Assembly: GCA_029891345.1 (NCBI GenBank)
Contig: CM057009.1
Location: 286,698,966-286,762,965, forward strand
Direction: 5' to 3'
Length of the DNA stretch: 64,000 nucleotides
Source: Dryococelus australis
Lineage: Eukaryota; Arthropoda; Insecta; Phasmatodea; Phasmatidae
Positions within the stretch are counted from its first letter, which is position 1; every line of letters starts with the position of its first letter. The notes under the pieces were generated by a model. It ran no database searches and was not told the DNA's origin. It saw only the letters and a program-made list of their open reading frames with translations. This document shows positions 48,593 through 60,356 of this stretch, piece after piece. Both the position numbers and the translations under genes were made by a program.

Positions 48593-48941
48593 TGTGCTGT
48601 TGTGGAATTTTTCTAAAATTTTTGAGCATGTTGTTTTCCAGGTTTTGCCTAATTTAGTATATTTTGTTATTTTTTCCCTAGCTAACTGTATCTGTATTTT
48701 GGTAATGTTAGGATAATAGTAAGTTACTCCAATTTTTGGGCAGTTGTATTATTTCAGTCAAGCATTTATGTGCTAGAAGATAGTTCAGGTACTTCACTCC
48801 CAAGCCTGGCTGGAAGCAAGTTGCTAGCTGCAGACAGCTCAGTTTGCAGCGAATCTCAATTGCAAGGCTCGCATTCCTTTACAGCGAGCCAATTTTTGTT
48901 GATTCTTGCCTGCACTACTTACCACTAGTACAACTCATATA

Positions 48942-50357
48942 CAGTACACTCCCGCTTAATAGTGCTTAGCATAACCGGTTTTCGGCTTATCCGTGCAGCG
49001 GTCAAGTGTTGCTGTAAAGTGTGCAGTTTAACAAGCATGGGTAAGTTACATCTATCAATGTGCCGTGTGAGCTGAAGTTTATCTCTTTAAACTGTTAGCC
49101 TGTCACAGAGACTCCCGTGAGATCCATTTCCGTCCATTGATGCGTGCCGGACTCTCATCTCAGGCCATGTCCGAAATGGCAGATTTATTGACAAAATGAT
49201 TACGTGGCCCAAATTTGTATACAAAAATGGTGACTTTTTGGTAATTCGGTATTTCGTATTTTATATCTAGCAGCAGATGTTAGTAAAAATACAAAATAAA
49301 CACATGCGCAAATGTTTTATAAAACAAATAATTGTTCATAAAATACTCTAGGCATGTTTAAAGCAGGTAACTGCTGTGATTTGTTAATTTTGCAACAAAT
49401 TTATTTGAAGTTGTTATTGCATAACTCATTTATTAACATATGCACAGCATTCCAGTGATGATTGTAGAAATATTTTTCACTGTTAAAATTAATTCACCAT
49501 TTCTGTTTTGGACACGGCCTCAGTTAATCACACCCCCCCCCCCCCAAGAAACACGTCTTTCCAGTTTATTGATCGTACACCTGGGTCATTGTTCACTCGT
49601 TTTTGCAACATCAATAGAGCGTAAAATGACAGTTTAAACTATTGTGGAAAAGTTAGAAATAGTAAAACCATTTGAGCATGGTGTGTTATAAACAAAAGAT
49701 CAATTCTGGTGTCAAACAAAAGAAAACTGCAAATTTTTCAAGAAAGGCACAGTTTACCTTTCCTTACTTTTTTTTAAATATCAAGTGTTTAAATATTAAC
49801 AAAAAACTTAACATTTCATGAGATTTTAAATTATTGTGCGTGTTTGTAAGTCGGTAAAATTTTAATTAGCTTTTGTATTGTAAGGGTTAATTTTTTTTGT
49901 TTAAATGCCAGGTTGCCTCATTTAAAGTCCCGTTATAGTCTAGTCTTTATTGCATCACATTCTAAACTTTCAACTAACTTTGTCATCTAAAGGACGGGTC
50001 TGAGTGACACACGTTGAGAAAGCGACACACACCAACTACGGACTGCTAGCCTATCAGCCCGGTCGCCTGGAAAACGCGCTCACCTGGCGCCAGCGAAAGG
50101 CTGTGTATACTCAATGCACAGTGAATTAACTACACTCGGTGCAACATAAATATCAGTTAAATTAACGTGCACTTTAAATCCTGCACATACAGTGCGTGAT
50201 TTGTGTTTGCTTTGAAACGTATAATAGGTACTGTGTTTTATCATGATTTTCGGAGTCAGTATCACTGTTCCATTAAAAGTAAAAATGTGTAAATTCGATT
50301 ATCTGGGTTTTTAAAATACAAATTTGCTTATTAACACAGGTAATCGGGAGTTTACTA
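48942..50357 (+). mobile_element. Pogo/Tigger-like element nested in the 3.17-kb insertion
   Basis: Left end CAGTACACTCCCGCTTAATA and the reverse complement of the right end TAGTAAACTCCCGATTACC form an inverted pair. The left flank is TA (48940-48941); the right tip is mutated. Motifs such as AACCGGTTTTCGGCTTATCC near the left end are characteristic of Tigger ends. A remnant of the transposase start lies at 49613-49780. Its length is close to that of the other pogo-like element at 45368-46780, although the interiors do not obviously match. Confidence 0.65.
49613..49780 (+). pseudogene. Pogo/Tigger transposase N-terminus remnant
   Basis: The reading IERKMTV, then TIVEKLEIVKPFEHGV after a stop, resembles the first helix of the CENP-B-type DNA-binding domain that opens pogo/Tigger and Jerky-like proteins (K-R-K...ti.eKleIl...e.G pattern). 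Stops and the following AT-rich sequence remove the remainder. It supports the pogo-like identity of the enclosing element. Confidence 0.55.
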
Positions 50358-51768
50358 CTTCTAAACGCAAAACAGTTGTGTATAGTTGTGGACCTTTTCA
50401 GTACCCCCCGGCGCTCTTTATGAATAACTTGCAAACTAAATGTTGTAACCTTTGAGCACACATGCAGCATGCAAGTTCATATCCTTCTTACATCACTAAC
50501 TGTTTTGTGTGACATTTTACACAGATACGATCAGGCCATGTTGTATTCGGCATGTGCTCCCATGTCCGGGAAAGTTTCTGCAGGAGGATAGTTTTCCTGC
50601 AGTTTTTAATTTTCAAATTGGTGATTTTAAGCAGTTTTTTCTCTTCCCTTCAAGAGTGGTGAGTACACAACATCAGTACTTTATCCAGATATTCGTGGCC
50701 ATGTTTGACTGACTCTGGAACAGTTCCAGAGGGTCCAATATTTGAGTATTTCCAATATTGGGGAGTTGCAACTCCAATTATCATGATTCAAGTTTCGATT
50801 CAACTTCTCAAATTTATATTTGAGTACTATGTTCTTCTGTTTTTAAGTGATTTATTTTCAGTCCAGAACAAGTGTTTATTTCCAGCTTCATGGCCTTGCC
50901 GAGAGATGACTTTCGCTACTACATCTCAGTTAAGTGGTGCTACGTTGACTTGTTTATTATTATTTGTTTTAATGTCTGGACCACATTACAAATTAGTAAC
51001 CACATCATATTATAAACATGTAATTCACAGAAAAATGGAAAGCTCTACTTGTGCTTCCAAATGTGAATTCTTTGATCATTTTAAAGTTAACCAAATTAAA
51101 AAGAAATTCTGATGTTTGCAATTTAAAATCAATCTAAATATATTGTACAAAGTGCACGGCAGCAATTCAAATTCATTCTTTTAATTGCATCAATTTTAAT
51201 AGCTAAAATACTTAATCTGTGAGCTAATTATTGGTTTAATTACAAAATTGAAGTAATTAATTAAAATATTCATTCAGAAACAGCAAATCTATTTTGTGTT
51301 TTTATTTAATATATTTCTTCCTTTGGGCATTAAATAAATTCATATTAAAATATTACTAGAATCAACTTCTAGGTGAAATTTACATGGTGTATTTCCAGAA
51401 CCATTTCCAAGCAATTAATTAACACCAAGTGGCTTTAATAGTGCCTGGGATCATGGTAGCAGACTAATGTAACCTGATGGTATATTTTATGGGGCACTGT
51501 ATTTGATTGTATATTTTCCAGACACGTAGATAATTTTCACTATATTGAGCATGGTTGATAATTTATTACTAAATATAATATATTGGACATTTGTCAAGCT
51601 TTAGCTAATGTAATATTTAAACCAATATGTCACAGTTCTTATAACTACCAGTGTGGTAGGCTATATTTCTGATAGCAATCATATTGTTAACAAACATGCA
51701 GCACCACCATGGGTACATTTCTGGTAGCAAAGTGTGGTTATAATCCAGTTTCACCTTTTTTACACCAG

Positions 51769-53216
51769 CACTGCCAGAAGTGTTGTATGGCCTGTTGCAA
51801 TAGCTGATAACCCAATATGTTCATAGGACTATGTGTCAAACCTGGAGATGATGGAGCAATCAAACTCACGAATAAGGAAATGTGCCGGTGTCAAAACACA
51901 AAGTCCGTTAGGGTCAGATGATAGGGAGCACACGGGTCTTGAGTTTGGAATTGCTTCAAACTGGGCACAAAGTTGTAAGCTCCTCGAAAGTCAGATCCTG
52001 TTAACCCACAACTCTCCTGAAATGATGCTTGGTCGAATTTAATCCAGCCTCCTTTAGTCCTCCAAAGTGTGTGGTTGATGGGGGATCAAAGTGCCACTGA
52101 ATGCCCCTACTAGATAGATGTGTTGTCACCTATGCTGCATTTGAGAGACTTTTGAGAAGCAGCTCAAGCTCTGTGAGTTGTGTGCACCAACAAAGCTAGT
52201 TCCACAGTCAGTATATACATCCTGGCACAGGCCCATCCATGCTACAAACCGATAAAATGCGTTAGTTGTGAGTGCAGACACAACTTTCAGGCAAATTGCT
52301 TTAGTGGCAAAGCAATTGAATAGGCACAAACATGCCTTCAGAACACATGCATAACAAAGATGGGATGCCTTTGTCTGAAATGAACCCACATAACCAACAC
52401 CTAAATGCAAAAATGATCTTACCAGTTGAACTTGTCACAGGAACATTTCTCATGACAGACCTGTATGTTTGGCCTTGAAGTGGAAGCATTTCACGCTCTT
52501 GAAAATCCTTTCCTTGATTAAACTTTTTGCTGACACTATCCAATACATGGTCTGTATTCAGAGTGGTATCTAGGCACACATGTCAATAAAAAATACACTG
52601 TCAGATTGGTGACATGGCAGCCTTTCGACAGAAGAATTGGATGTTTCTCACTGTTAACTGAAGTTTGAATTTTGCAGCCACCCATCAACATTGAAGAGAG
52701 ACTTATCAATTAAAAAGAGGCTCAAGTTCTTGATATGTGTTGAGAAGACTCTACCTTGTCTCAACTCATCTATGTCAGTGTTGAATGAATATCGCTGGAC
52801 TTGCTTTAAGCATAATTTCCATGGTGTGTCAAATTCCAATGTAGTCAGCCTTAATCACTTTGAGATAAGAAAAGAATCATAAAACACAGGACATCACTCT
52901 CTGCAATGAATCAAGAAGAGTATCTGAAGGGAAAATCAACACTAAGAGTATCTTGCCTGGCTGCCAAAACAATTACACCACTACACTTCATTTCATTGTC
53001 ACAGTCCAGTCAATTTGTAACAGCATTGCTAATAGGCCATGTGTCCTCCTCGGATGTGAGCCAAGAAGACCCTTGCCATCATAACTGTTGATCAACTATC
53101 TTGAATGGCCTCAGCTATCTAGAAGCAGTCTGCTGGATTTTCATGTATGTAAATATGTTGGCAGTGAATCGGCACCTTTCTGTCGTGTATCTGTGATACC
53201 CTATTAGCTACCATTC
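51769..53216 (-). pseudogene. BEL/Pao-type pol pseudogene (RNase H end to integrase)
   Basis: Read from 53216 downward in drifting frames. NRVSQIHDR and ENPADCF belong to the end of RNase H. SSWLTSEEDTWP near 53060 and DGWLQNSNFS near 52660 belong to the linker before integrase. CFHFKAKHTG, FQTKASHLC and ATKAICLKVVSALTTNAF (to about 52250) and the catalytic-region motif VYTDCGTSFVGAH near 52200 belong to the integrase core. FDPPSTTHFGGLKEAG and [14 protein letters not shown] (to about 51890) belong to its C-terminal part. In an active element this polyprotein makes cDNA and inserts it into the genome. Frameshifts and stops occur every 50-100 residues. The 5' portion (protease, reverse transcriptase) is missing; a Tc1 remnant abuts at 53217. 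The 3' portion continues at 48340-48592. Confidence 0.85.
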
Positions 53217-53990
53217 TTCACACGGTGAGGTTGGATCAGAATCAAAGAAAGGACAACTAATGAGTCACACCATGCAACAAACCATTCTACTGATATTCTC
53301 TCGCAAATTATTATTTCTACCTTTTTAATTAAATTGACCCAGAAATTCCAAACGTGGAATTGCCACAGTTTACAATGGCGCCACTCTTTATTTTGGCAAG
53401 CAACACATTCACGATGGGCGAGAGATTTGAGAACCTTGCTGGCCAAGGCAGCATGTTGACATCACAAAGGCAGGTCAGATACATCCATGCTATGTGAGAA
53501 CTGGCATTATCCTGTTGGAAAATAAGGTTGTCAAGCTCTACCAGGAAGGGGAGCAAACATGGCCATAGAATTTCTTGGATGTATCACCGCGACATTAGAG
53601 TTCTTTCAATCACCACACGTGAGGTGCGGGAATCATAGGAAATGGCACCCCACACCATCACACTTCTCATAGGGGTCATGTGCTGCTTTACAATGAAGCG
53701 TGAATCATGGCACTGGCAAGGACGTCTCTGAACTTTAATTTGGTGGTCAACTGTATCTGGACAGAATTGTGATTTTTCGCTAACACCACTCCTTGCCAAT
53801 CCGCAAGCTGTCATGCTGCACATTTCTAGCAGAAGGTCACACGTGCTCAGCAATGCTCACATCATAATACTTGACATCGTAAGGAATGCAGCGGTGACAG
53901 GTTCTGCTATGCTAACTGCCTGGATATGGTACTGCCTCTTGGAGGCAGATGATGCTGCCTCTCTCACACTCATCCAGCTGGGCAAAGGCT
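53217..53990 (-). pseudogene. Tc1-type transposase pseudogene
   Basis: On the minus strand, LDECERGSIICLQEA near 53940-53980 corresponds to the N-terminal paired-like helix-turn-helix. A deletion then leads to the catalytic part: SQFCPDTVDHQIKVQRRP near 53780, SVMVWGAIS near 53650, FQQDNASSHIA near 53510 (second Asp) and LPWPARFSNLSPIVNVL near 53430, where the third catalytic Glu has become Val. The first Asp motif (usually FSDES) reads VSEKS. These motifs define the Tc1 family DDE transposase. Catalytic changes, frameshifts and the missing middle make it dead. Terminal inverted repeats were not resolved; a TA-rich possible end lies near 54310. Confidence 0.85.
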
Positions 53991-55044
53991 TGTCAAATGC
54001 ACTGTTGGGGTATGTTGGGTGCTAACTGACCTTGACTCTGTGGCTCACACTGCTATTAAGGCCTTATTTGGTGTCTTGCATCTATGAATGATGGTGGGAC
54101 ATTTATGCCCACTAGTGACTTATTCATGGAAGCAAACTGCATTAAACTCAAATGGGACATGTGTCAGGCAATTACGATACTGTTGTACTTGCACAATTTG
54201 TTCATAGTGATCAATTTTTTTTGCACATGGGAGACTTTTTAGAGGTTAGTACACAAAGCCACAACATTTTATTCAATATAAAACCTAAACAGGGTATCAG
54301 GTAATTTTTGGATACAGACTGCACGACACAAATTTTTGGTCAAAACTAAATGGAAAATAATCTTATATAAAAATAAATTAGATGCTTCATTGATGAGAAA
54401 AATGTCACAAAAGTTCCAAAAATCATTGTAGCAAACATGTGGTATTCCAATAAGAATAAGGGTGAGGTGATGTAGTCATAAGACGTATGACAAGGGAAAG
54501 AGCCAAACTCAGTAAAGTAAGAAGGCCATAGAGTTCACGTGCAGTGAGTACTGGGACATAGAAATGGTCATAGGTGCATCTGGCGGCCAAGCTCCATGCA
54601 TGCTGCATGCAACCAACATGAAAAAGTGCATTGCTATGGGCAGAGCAAACTTCGAACACCGGTTATAACCTTTCATTGTTTTGTATGCTGATAATATACA
54701 CTGTGCTGAGTTTTGACCACAGATTCGTGTGGTACAGTCCATAGCCGTGAATTACCAGACACCCTATAGTTTAGGTCTTACATATTGCAAAGAATTTAAA
54801 TTACTTATGTCAATGTTAGGATATTGTAATTGTATGTATTGTTAAATTACTATGGAAAAGTACACTGCGAATTCCCATATTTTGTGGAAAAGACAGGTAT
54901 GCATATAAGGTAACAAATTATAATGCACAGGCTGTAGAAACCATGAAAGAAACATTTCTCTAGTCACATTTAGTTGATTATTATTCCCACCACTCAATTA
55001 CAGCCTAGATCTATGCCATGACGTATTGCAAAAGATTTTTCAAC

Positions 55045-55047
<3 letters not shown>
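53991..55047. other. Intergenic DNA, possible Tc1 right flank
   Basis: At 54306-54330 CAGGTAATTTTTGGATACAG looks like the tip of a Tc1-type inverted repeat, but no matching left tip was found. Short minus ORFs at 54423-54742 are overlapping and unrecognised. Confidence 0.3.
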
Positions 55048-55102
<55 letters not shown>

Positions 55103-55145
55103 TGCGTGCGTGTGTGTGTATATATATATATATATGTGTGTGTGT
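55048..55145 (+). repeat. GT microsatellite with GC and TA interruptions
   Basis: About 25 GT units, then GCGCGTGCGTGCG, GT again, a TA tract and a last GT tract ending where the 96-bp inverted repeat begins. Confidence 0.95.
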
Positions 55146-55389
55146 GTTTTCAAATGTTACATACTTGCTCATTTTAATCATTTTTGTTTCATTTAATTTA
55201 ATGCAGTTGCCTAAACTATTTTAATTTACATAATTATTGTTGGAGTCCTTTAATGATGTAAATACATTTCATAGGTTAGAGTTTATGAATGGGAACAATA
55301 ATTATGTAAATTAAAATAGTTTAGGCAACTGCATTAAATTAAATGAAACAAAAATGATTAAAATGAGCAAGTATGTAACATTTGAAAAC
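55146..55389. repeat. Exact 96-bp inverted repeat with 52-bp spacer
   Basis: Bases 55146-55241 are the exact reverse complement of 55294-55389; I compared all 96 positions and found no mismatch. The spacer is 55242-55293. The arms contain no ORF and no transposon-end motif. The left arm starts directly at the GT microsatellite, while the right arm has no CA tract beyond it. The perfect identity implies a recent event or an assembly or library artefact. Confidence 0.95.
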
Positions 55390-56227
55390 TGAGGATTGTT
55401 ATGGAAGAATATAGCACAAAATTAAAAATGTTTGTACGAGTTAAACCAAATGATATTCTTCACTGAACATATGCAGATTTTCATATGAGATGCTGGGAAC
55501 AAAAACTAAGTGAAATGGTAACTACAGTATTTTCAATGTCCAAATGTGCTGTTAGTAAGGTTACCATAATTTCAGACAAGCATTTTTAGGAATATCAATA
55601 TCTGAAAGGGCAGATAAAGTAATTACCATTACAACATACTACCTTAAAAATATATATAAATTTTAGTTACATATATCCAATTTCCATAAATTTACAAATA
55701 TTTAAATTGGTTACATTCAGAATACATGCCTACTTGCAATCAGCCATGGAAACGCACATGCAAACTTCTTACAGGGGTTTAAATACCTAGTAGTGATCCT
55801 TACTTATACGTTCTAAACTGTCATGTTCCCAGAACTCACTAGGCAGGGCCCACAGAATGACATATTATAGTAAGAAAATTCCTGTTACATCCTACATAAA
55901 GGTAGGAAATCAGAGAGATGATCATAATTGTTTTCTGAAAATTGTTGAGTTTCACTTAACTGCGGCAACAAAACAATGGTGGGGAAATATTTCTTGTATG
56001 AAATAAAGATTTAAGCTGATTTGGAAAATGCTATGTAGTTGATTATGAGAAAACCTGTTAAATTAGGTTCCAATAATTTAAACATAAGAAAATACGGACA
56101 TGTGTGTCTATTTTTAAATTTCTTGTAACCTTAGGCAATAATAAAAAAAATTGACAATATGGCCATGATATATAGTCTAACAATAACTTTTGTAATAATA
56201 GTATGGAAAATACTTTTAAAAACCCAC
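55390..56227. other. AT-rich DNA, possibly intron of the minus-strand exon next to it
   Basis: No gene or repeat recognised. If the exon at 56228-56553 is genuine, its donor opens an intron here. Confidence 0.35.
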
Positions 56228-56553
56228 CTGATGTTATTAATTTTTAAATACTTGTCTTTGCTGTAATTCTTGCGATTAAGCTTCGACTTGATTATATGAC
56301 TATTGCACAATGAAGCAGCATCAACGTCTATATCTCCCTCATCTTTAAGTGCTTCATCCAAAACAGCTTGAATCTTAGGAGCTACCGCTGGTCCGTGGTA
56401 ATCACCTGTTGTCCGCGTGTGGCCATCCATTTCCACATTTATTACATTTTCCCCCTGTTGAGAAAATGTGTTTGCATCTTGTTTCCACATTGCACACACA
56501 CTGCACACAGCCTGACTAACACTTGTGCCTTCATCTAACAAATTGTCTGACAT
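56228..56553 (-). CDS. First-exon-like ORF, unidentified
   Basis: On the minus strand, ATG at 56553 opens a frame whose first 108 codons are protein-like: MSDNLLDEGTSVSQ, a CSVCAMWKQD cysteine pair, VEMDGHTRTTGDYHGPAV, and an acidic region ALKDEGDIDVDAASL followed by a Lys-rich KSKLNRKNYSKDKYLK. It then reaches AACATCAG followed by GTGGGT, a good splice donor at 56228-56227, leaving phase 2. Beyond the donor the frame becomes hydrophobic and AT-driven, as expected of intron. I do not recognise the protein. The acidic-then-basic pattern would suit a nuclear protein, but that is only inference. The exon-like ORF at 42785-43258 is a possible, unproven, partner. Confidence 0.45.
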
Positions 56554-56863
56554 TACACATCATTAAACTTTCACATTTATCACTAGTCTTATAACACATC
56601 ATTAAATAAAACCAAATAAATTATACATCAGAACTTTACAATTAATTTATTTTTCAAACCAGCTTAACAATTGGCAAGATTTTAAAAACCCAGTTTATTT
56701 TGAACCCATCTTAATTTGAAGTGTAAAATTAATATTGAGTTCATTTCATTTTAAAAATTAATAACAGTTAAATTTTATGAGTAGATATCTTATTTTATTT
56801 TGGTAAATGTAACACATTAAAAATCTTAATCCTATACGTACTGCATTTTACACACCTAAAATG
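56554..56863. other. AT-rich upstream flank of the exon-like ORF
   Basis: No clear TATA or CpG-rich promoter block is visible upstream of the ATG at 56553. Confidence 0.35.
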
Positions 56864-57016
56864 TTGAAAACACAAATCTTTGGCATAAAAGTTTCTGATG
56901 AAACACTAACAACCTGAACATCTCACAAACATTAATTGTTGGAAAACACAAATCTTTGGCATAAAAGTTTCTGATGAAACACTTTAACAACCTGAACATC
57001 TCACAAATATTAACTG
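56864..57016 (+). repeat. Tandem duplication, two copies of about 75 bp
   Basis: 56864-56937 and 56938-57016 share ACACAAATCTTTGGCATAAA, AGTTTCTGATGAAACACT and ACAACCTGAACATCTCACAA with only a few differences, including one 2-base indel. This is a recent head-to-tail duplication. Confidence 0.95.
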
Positions 57017-57540
57017 TCAAAAATCACCTTTTTTCACAAGTACAGTTTAACCATGTTACTCAGCGACATAGTGATTCACAAAATTGAATTATTTCTGAAA
57101 TGTAAAAAAATTCAAATTTATATTAATAATGGCTATCGCACTGCTTTCAGTTGTGAGCATGCATGGCAAAAAGTGATCAATTTGTTTTTTGATAGTTCAC
57201 TTGCACATGAAGCATTGTTGTGCAGACAAATATGGGATGTCAATCATCTCCCCCTCACCAGTGTAATAACCATTCAGTCTGCTTGTATCCATTTTGTATA
57301 CGACGCCTGGTCTCACTGCCAGTACATCTTGCATGTGCAACCACCTATGCCCTCCAGACTGCAGTGTGCTACACCCTCCAGACTGCAGTGTGTCACTGTT
57401 CGCTATCTGATGAAGCTGACCTAGCCAGCAAAACTTTACACAATTGTGCATCTGCGTGGAAAATGTGTTTGACTTTTGTTTGTGTGTGTATTCATAAGTA
57501 CCACTCTGTGAGTACTTGTATATCTGCCTGATTTTTATAA
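57017..57540. other. Non-coding segment with a 22-bp duplication
   Basis: CCCTCCAGACTGCAGTGTG occurs twice in a row (about 57350-57392), followed by ATCTGATGAAGCTGACCTAG. That kind of phrase is seen at the 3' ends of some retroposons, but there is not enough here to classify. Overlapping plus and minus ORFs (57053-57424, 57197-57451, 57220-57531) are mutually exclusive and unrecognised. Confidence 0.35.
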
Positions 57541-59748
57541 TGTAATTATTATATATTTATAATGTAGTGTGATACAATACTATGTCAGAGATGTCCATAC
57601 AGTGGCAGTGACAGAGGTACTTATGCGAATCAATGACAAAAAACTTTATCAATCCATGAAAAATTGGATATACATATGTTCAACACAAAAAGTTGAGTGA
57701 ATTTTACAGTCGATATTCAGATGTGAGGCTACCATCTGTGAAAATATTACAGCCACATTTAGTACAAGTAATGTTCTATTAGTTTTATTATTGTACACAG
57801 ATGTTAGTGTTGTGTTATTTTCAAGCTACTGTTCACTTTTTCTATCATAATAATTAAGCAAACTAAGTGGTTTTAATGTTTTAAAAATGACAGTCAGCAT
57901 TGAAATACGCCTATCAACCAAAACCTTTCCAACCCTCGGAAATTAAACAACCTATAACATAGACTTTTTTTATAAAGCAGCAGTCACATGGACATCATGT
58001 GAACTATTTCAGGCTTTGAATGGTAAACTTGCAAAATGTGGTAATCTGTGACTGGCCATTTCCTGACAATCTAAATTACTGAGGTCTTATTGTAATATTG
58101 TTATGGTACAGTACCTTAAACATTCTAAAGCAAAGCTAAATTGCCTCAACAACCACAGGTTTATAAATATCAAATACAACTGAATGATAGTGATTCAGGA
58201 TGTTTGCTTACAGCATTTTTAAAATAAACTAATTTAACTGCAAAAATTATGTAGGTATTAAAAAAAACATAAATATGTATAGAGAACTTCTGAAACCAGA
58301 CTTACAGTAAATTTTCTCTACCTGTTAACTGAATATATTTTAATAGACATTCGGACTGGCATTCTGCTGAAAAAGTTAAAGGCTACATAACGAAAATACT
58401 TATAGGTCATTACAATATAAAGGTTGTTCACAGTAAAGTGAGCACTTTTGAAAGCCCTGCTAAGTTTCTACTTTTAGCCAGATGATCGTTTATCTTTGTT
58501 TATTTGTTTTGTGTCCGTAAGATCTTTTCTCAATACATAGCTGTACAAAGATATTGGATAACTATCAAAATAAACACTACCATGTGACTTTCAGCTGGTG
58601 TTCACATATTAGCTGACTCATATATACACTGCATACTCATTAAATTAACAATGAAAAGTAGTAAATATTGTAATCAACACTATGAAAACATACACATTAC
58701 ATGACTATTGACTGACATTCACAATTATTATTTTTTATATCAATTAATTCCTAACCGTGATCAACATAAGAAAATATGTTTGGTTTAAGTTGTCAACAGA
58801 CTAGCTGTTCTGTAGTGGAACTTTAATTACCACAACCAAAACAATTTCCATTACAACCAAATGCCCGACATGGCCAAGTCTGCCATCTTGAGTTCTCATA
58901 ACTCACCTTCACCATGGACGAGCTCAAAGCTTAACTTAACAAATTTACAGTGGGTCACTGAACACTAGCAGAAGAGTTAAACATTTATAATTTTTCCTGC
59001 TATAAAAATGTCAAAACATTTAGAACTTTCTCATTTAAAAAAAGTGAGTAACTGACACTCAACTATTATACGTGTCATACTCATAAGAAAGGGACACTTT
59101 TAGATAATATGGTGAATTTACTCCTTCATACATATGACAATGTGCCTTAAACAATCGTAAATGACCTAAGAATTATGTTGAACAAATTAGAAAGTGAACT
59201 ACAATGCATAAAAACCTCACAAATCAATATTTAAAAAAAAATTATGCAGAAACAAATGGAGGGTTTTGCTATTACATTATGAGTAACCAAATGATTGTCA
59301 TTATCTTACGAAACTAAATGGCCGAAGAAAATTTATACATATTTTTTCAACATACTTCGACAGTAATATTTGTCACTCAATGCAAGTTTCATGAACATTC
59401 GTCCAATCACATAGTTTTTAAAGTACATAACAGTAATGTTTGCTAAGACCTACTGCTTTGCTTATGAAAAAAATCACATTTTGCTTATAAAATTTAAATG
59501 CCTACAATTATATGGACATAATTTTACCAGATTACTAAAAACACAATACCTACCTAAAAATAACGCATTTCATGAAACTGCATCCACACATATAATACAG
59601 AATCTAATTGTCCCCCAAATTAGTCACCTTGAAGGTTATTTGTGGAAGCTTGTATTTACTGTTTGAAATATTGGTTCATACAAATTAAGTTTTTTGGACA
59701 GACATAATATTGTTTTGACATATTCCTAACACGCAAGAATAGTATAAT
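57541..59748. other. AT-rich intergenic DNA, nothing recognised
   Basis: No gene, RNA or bounded repeat is seen up to the left tip of the foldback-like element. Confidence 0.4.
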
Positions 59749-60356
59749 TTGGTTCCTTCACGGCCATCAGATTTCGGAGTAGGGAGCGCAGGAGCCAACC
59801 AGCCACCATGTTGTTATTTCAGCATCCACAATATTGGAAGGCAGCAACAATTGGCAATTGACACCTAACTGTTGACCTTTGACACCAGAAATCGAAAAAA
59901 AAAAAAGTTAAAAAAAAAAAAAAAAAAAAAATGTTCAAAAATTCTAAAACATGTCGTTTTAGACTAAGAGCCAGCCACAGTCAGCCCTTGATGGCACTTG
60001 CTGCTAACCTAACACGTGTACAGTGTCACTACATGAACTTTCCCAAAACGGGATAATTGATTTCAGTGTACTATGTATTTCTTTTTCAGGGTTAAAATGT
60101 TTGTAAAATGTAACATGTTTTATTTCAGGGTTTGTGTAATGTTGATATTTTTAATTTAAAGTGTGCATGGAACCAAAGACAGAGACATTGCTATTTAGGC
60201 GAAAATGCCTTCAAAAGACAATTTAATATTTACCAGAAAACATAACTTTGGATTTAGCCTGTAAAATTGTTTGACAATTCTTTTGGTGCCATTTCGATTT
60301 AAAGATAATATTTTTACTCGACGTTCATAGTACTTCTGCTTGTGTCAACCCCGTAG

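Larger units (their letters stand above)
48593..51764. mobile_element. 3.17-kb insertion splitting BEL pol, LTR-type ends, 4-bp target duplication
   Basis: The BEL pol frame stops at 51769 and resumes at 48592 with no loss of sequence apart from a duplicated CCAG (48589-48592 and 51765-51768). The inserted DNA begins TGTGCTGTTGTGG and ends CCTTTTTTACA. TG...CA ends plus a 4-6 bp duplication are the hallmark of LTR retroelement integration. However, I could not find matching LTRs at its two ends, nor gag or pol. Removing the pogo-like element inside leaves about 1.76 kb, compatible with a long solo LTR or a non-autonomous element. An ORF at 50705-51112 (135 codons) is unrecognised. Confidence 0.65.

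Noticed and set aside
50705..51112. 135-codon ORF inside the 3.17-kb insertion
   Set aside because: No recognisable domain and hydrophobic, AT-driven composition; kept only as a remark under the insertion.
55018..55224. Plus ORF with Cys-Val repeats
   Set aside because: Translation of the GT microsatellite and one inverted-repeat arm.
57053..57531. Three overlapping ORFs on both strands
   Set aside because: Mutually exclusive, driven partly by a 22-bp duplication, and no domain recognised.
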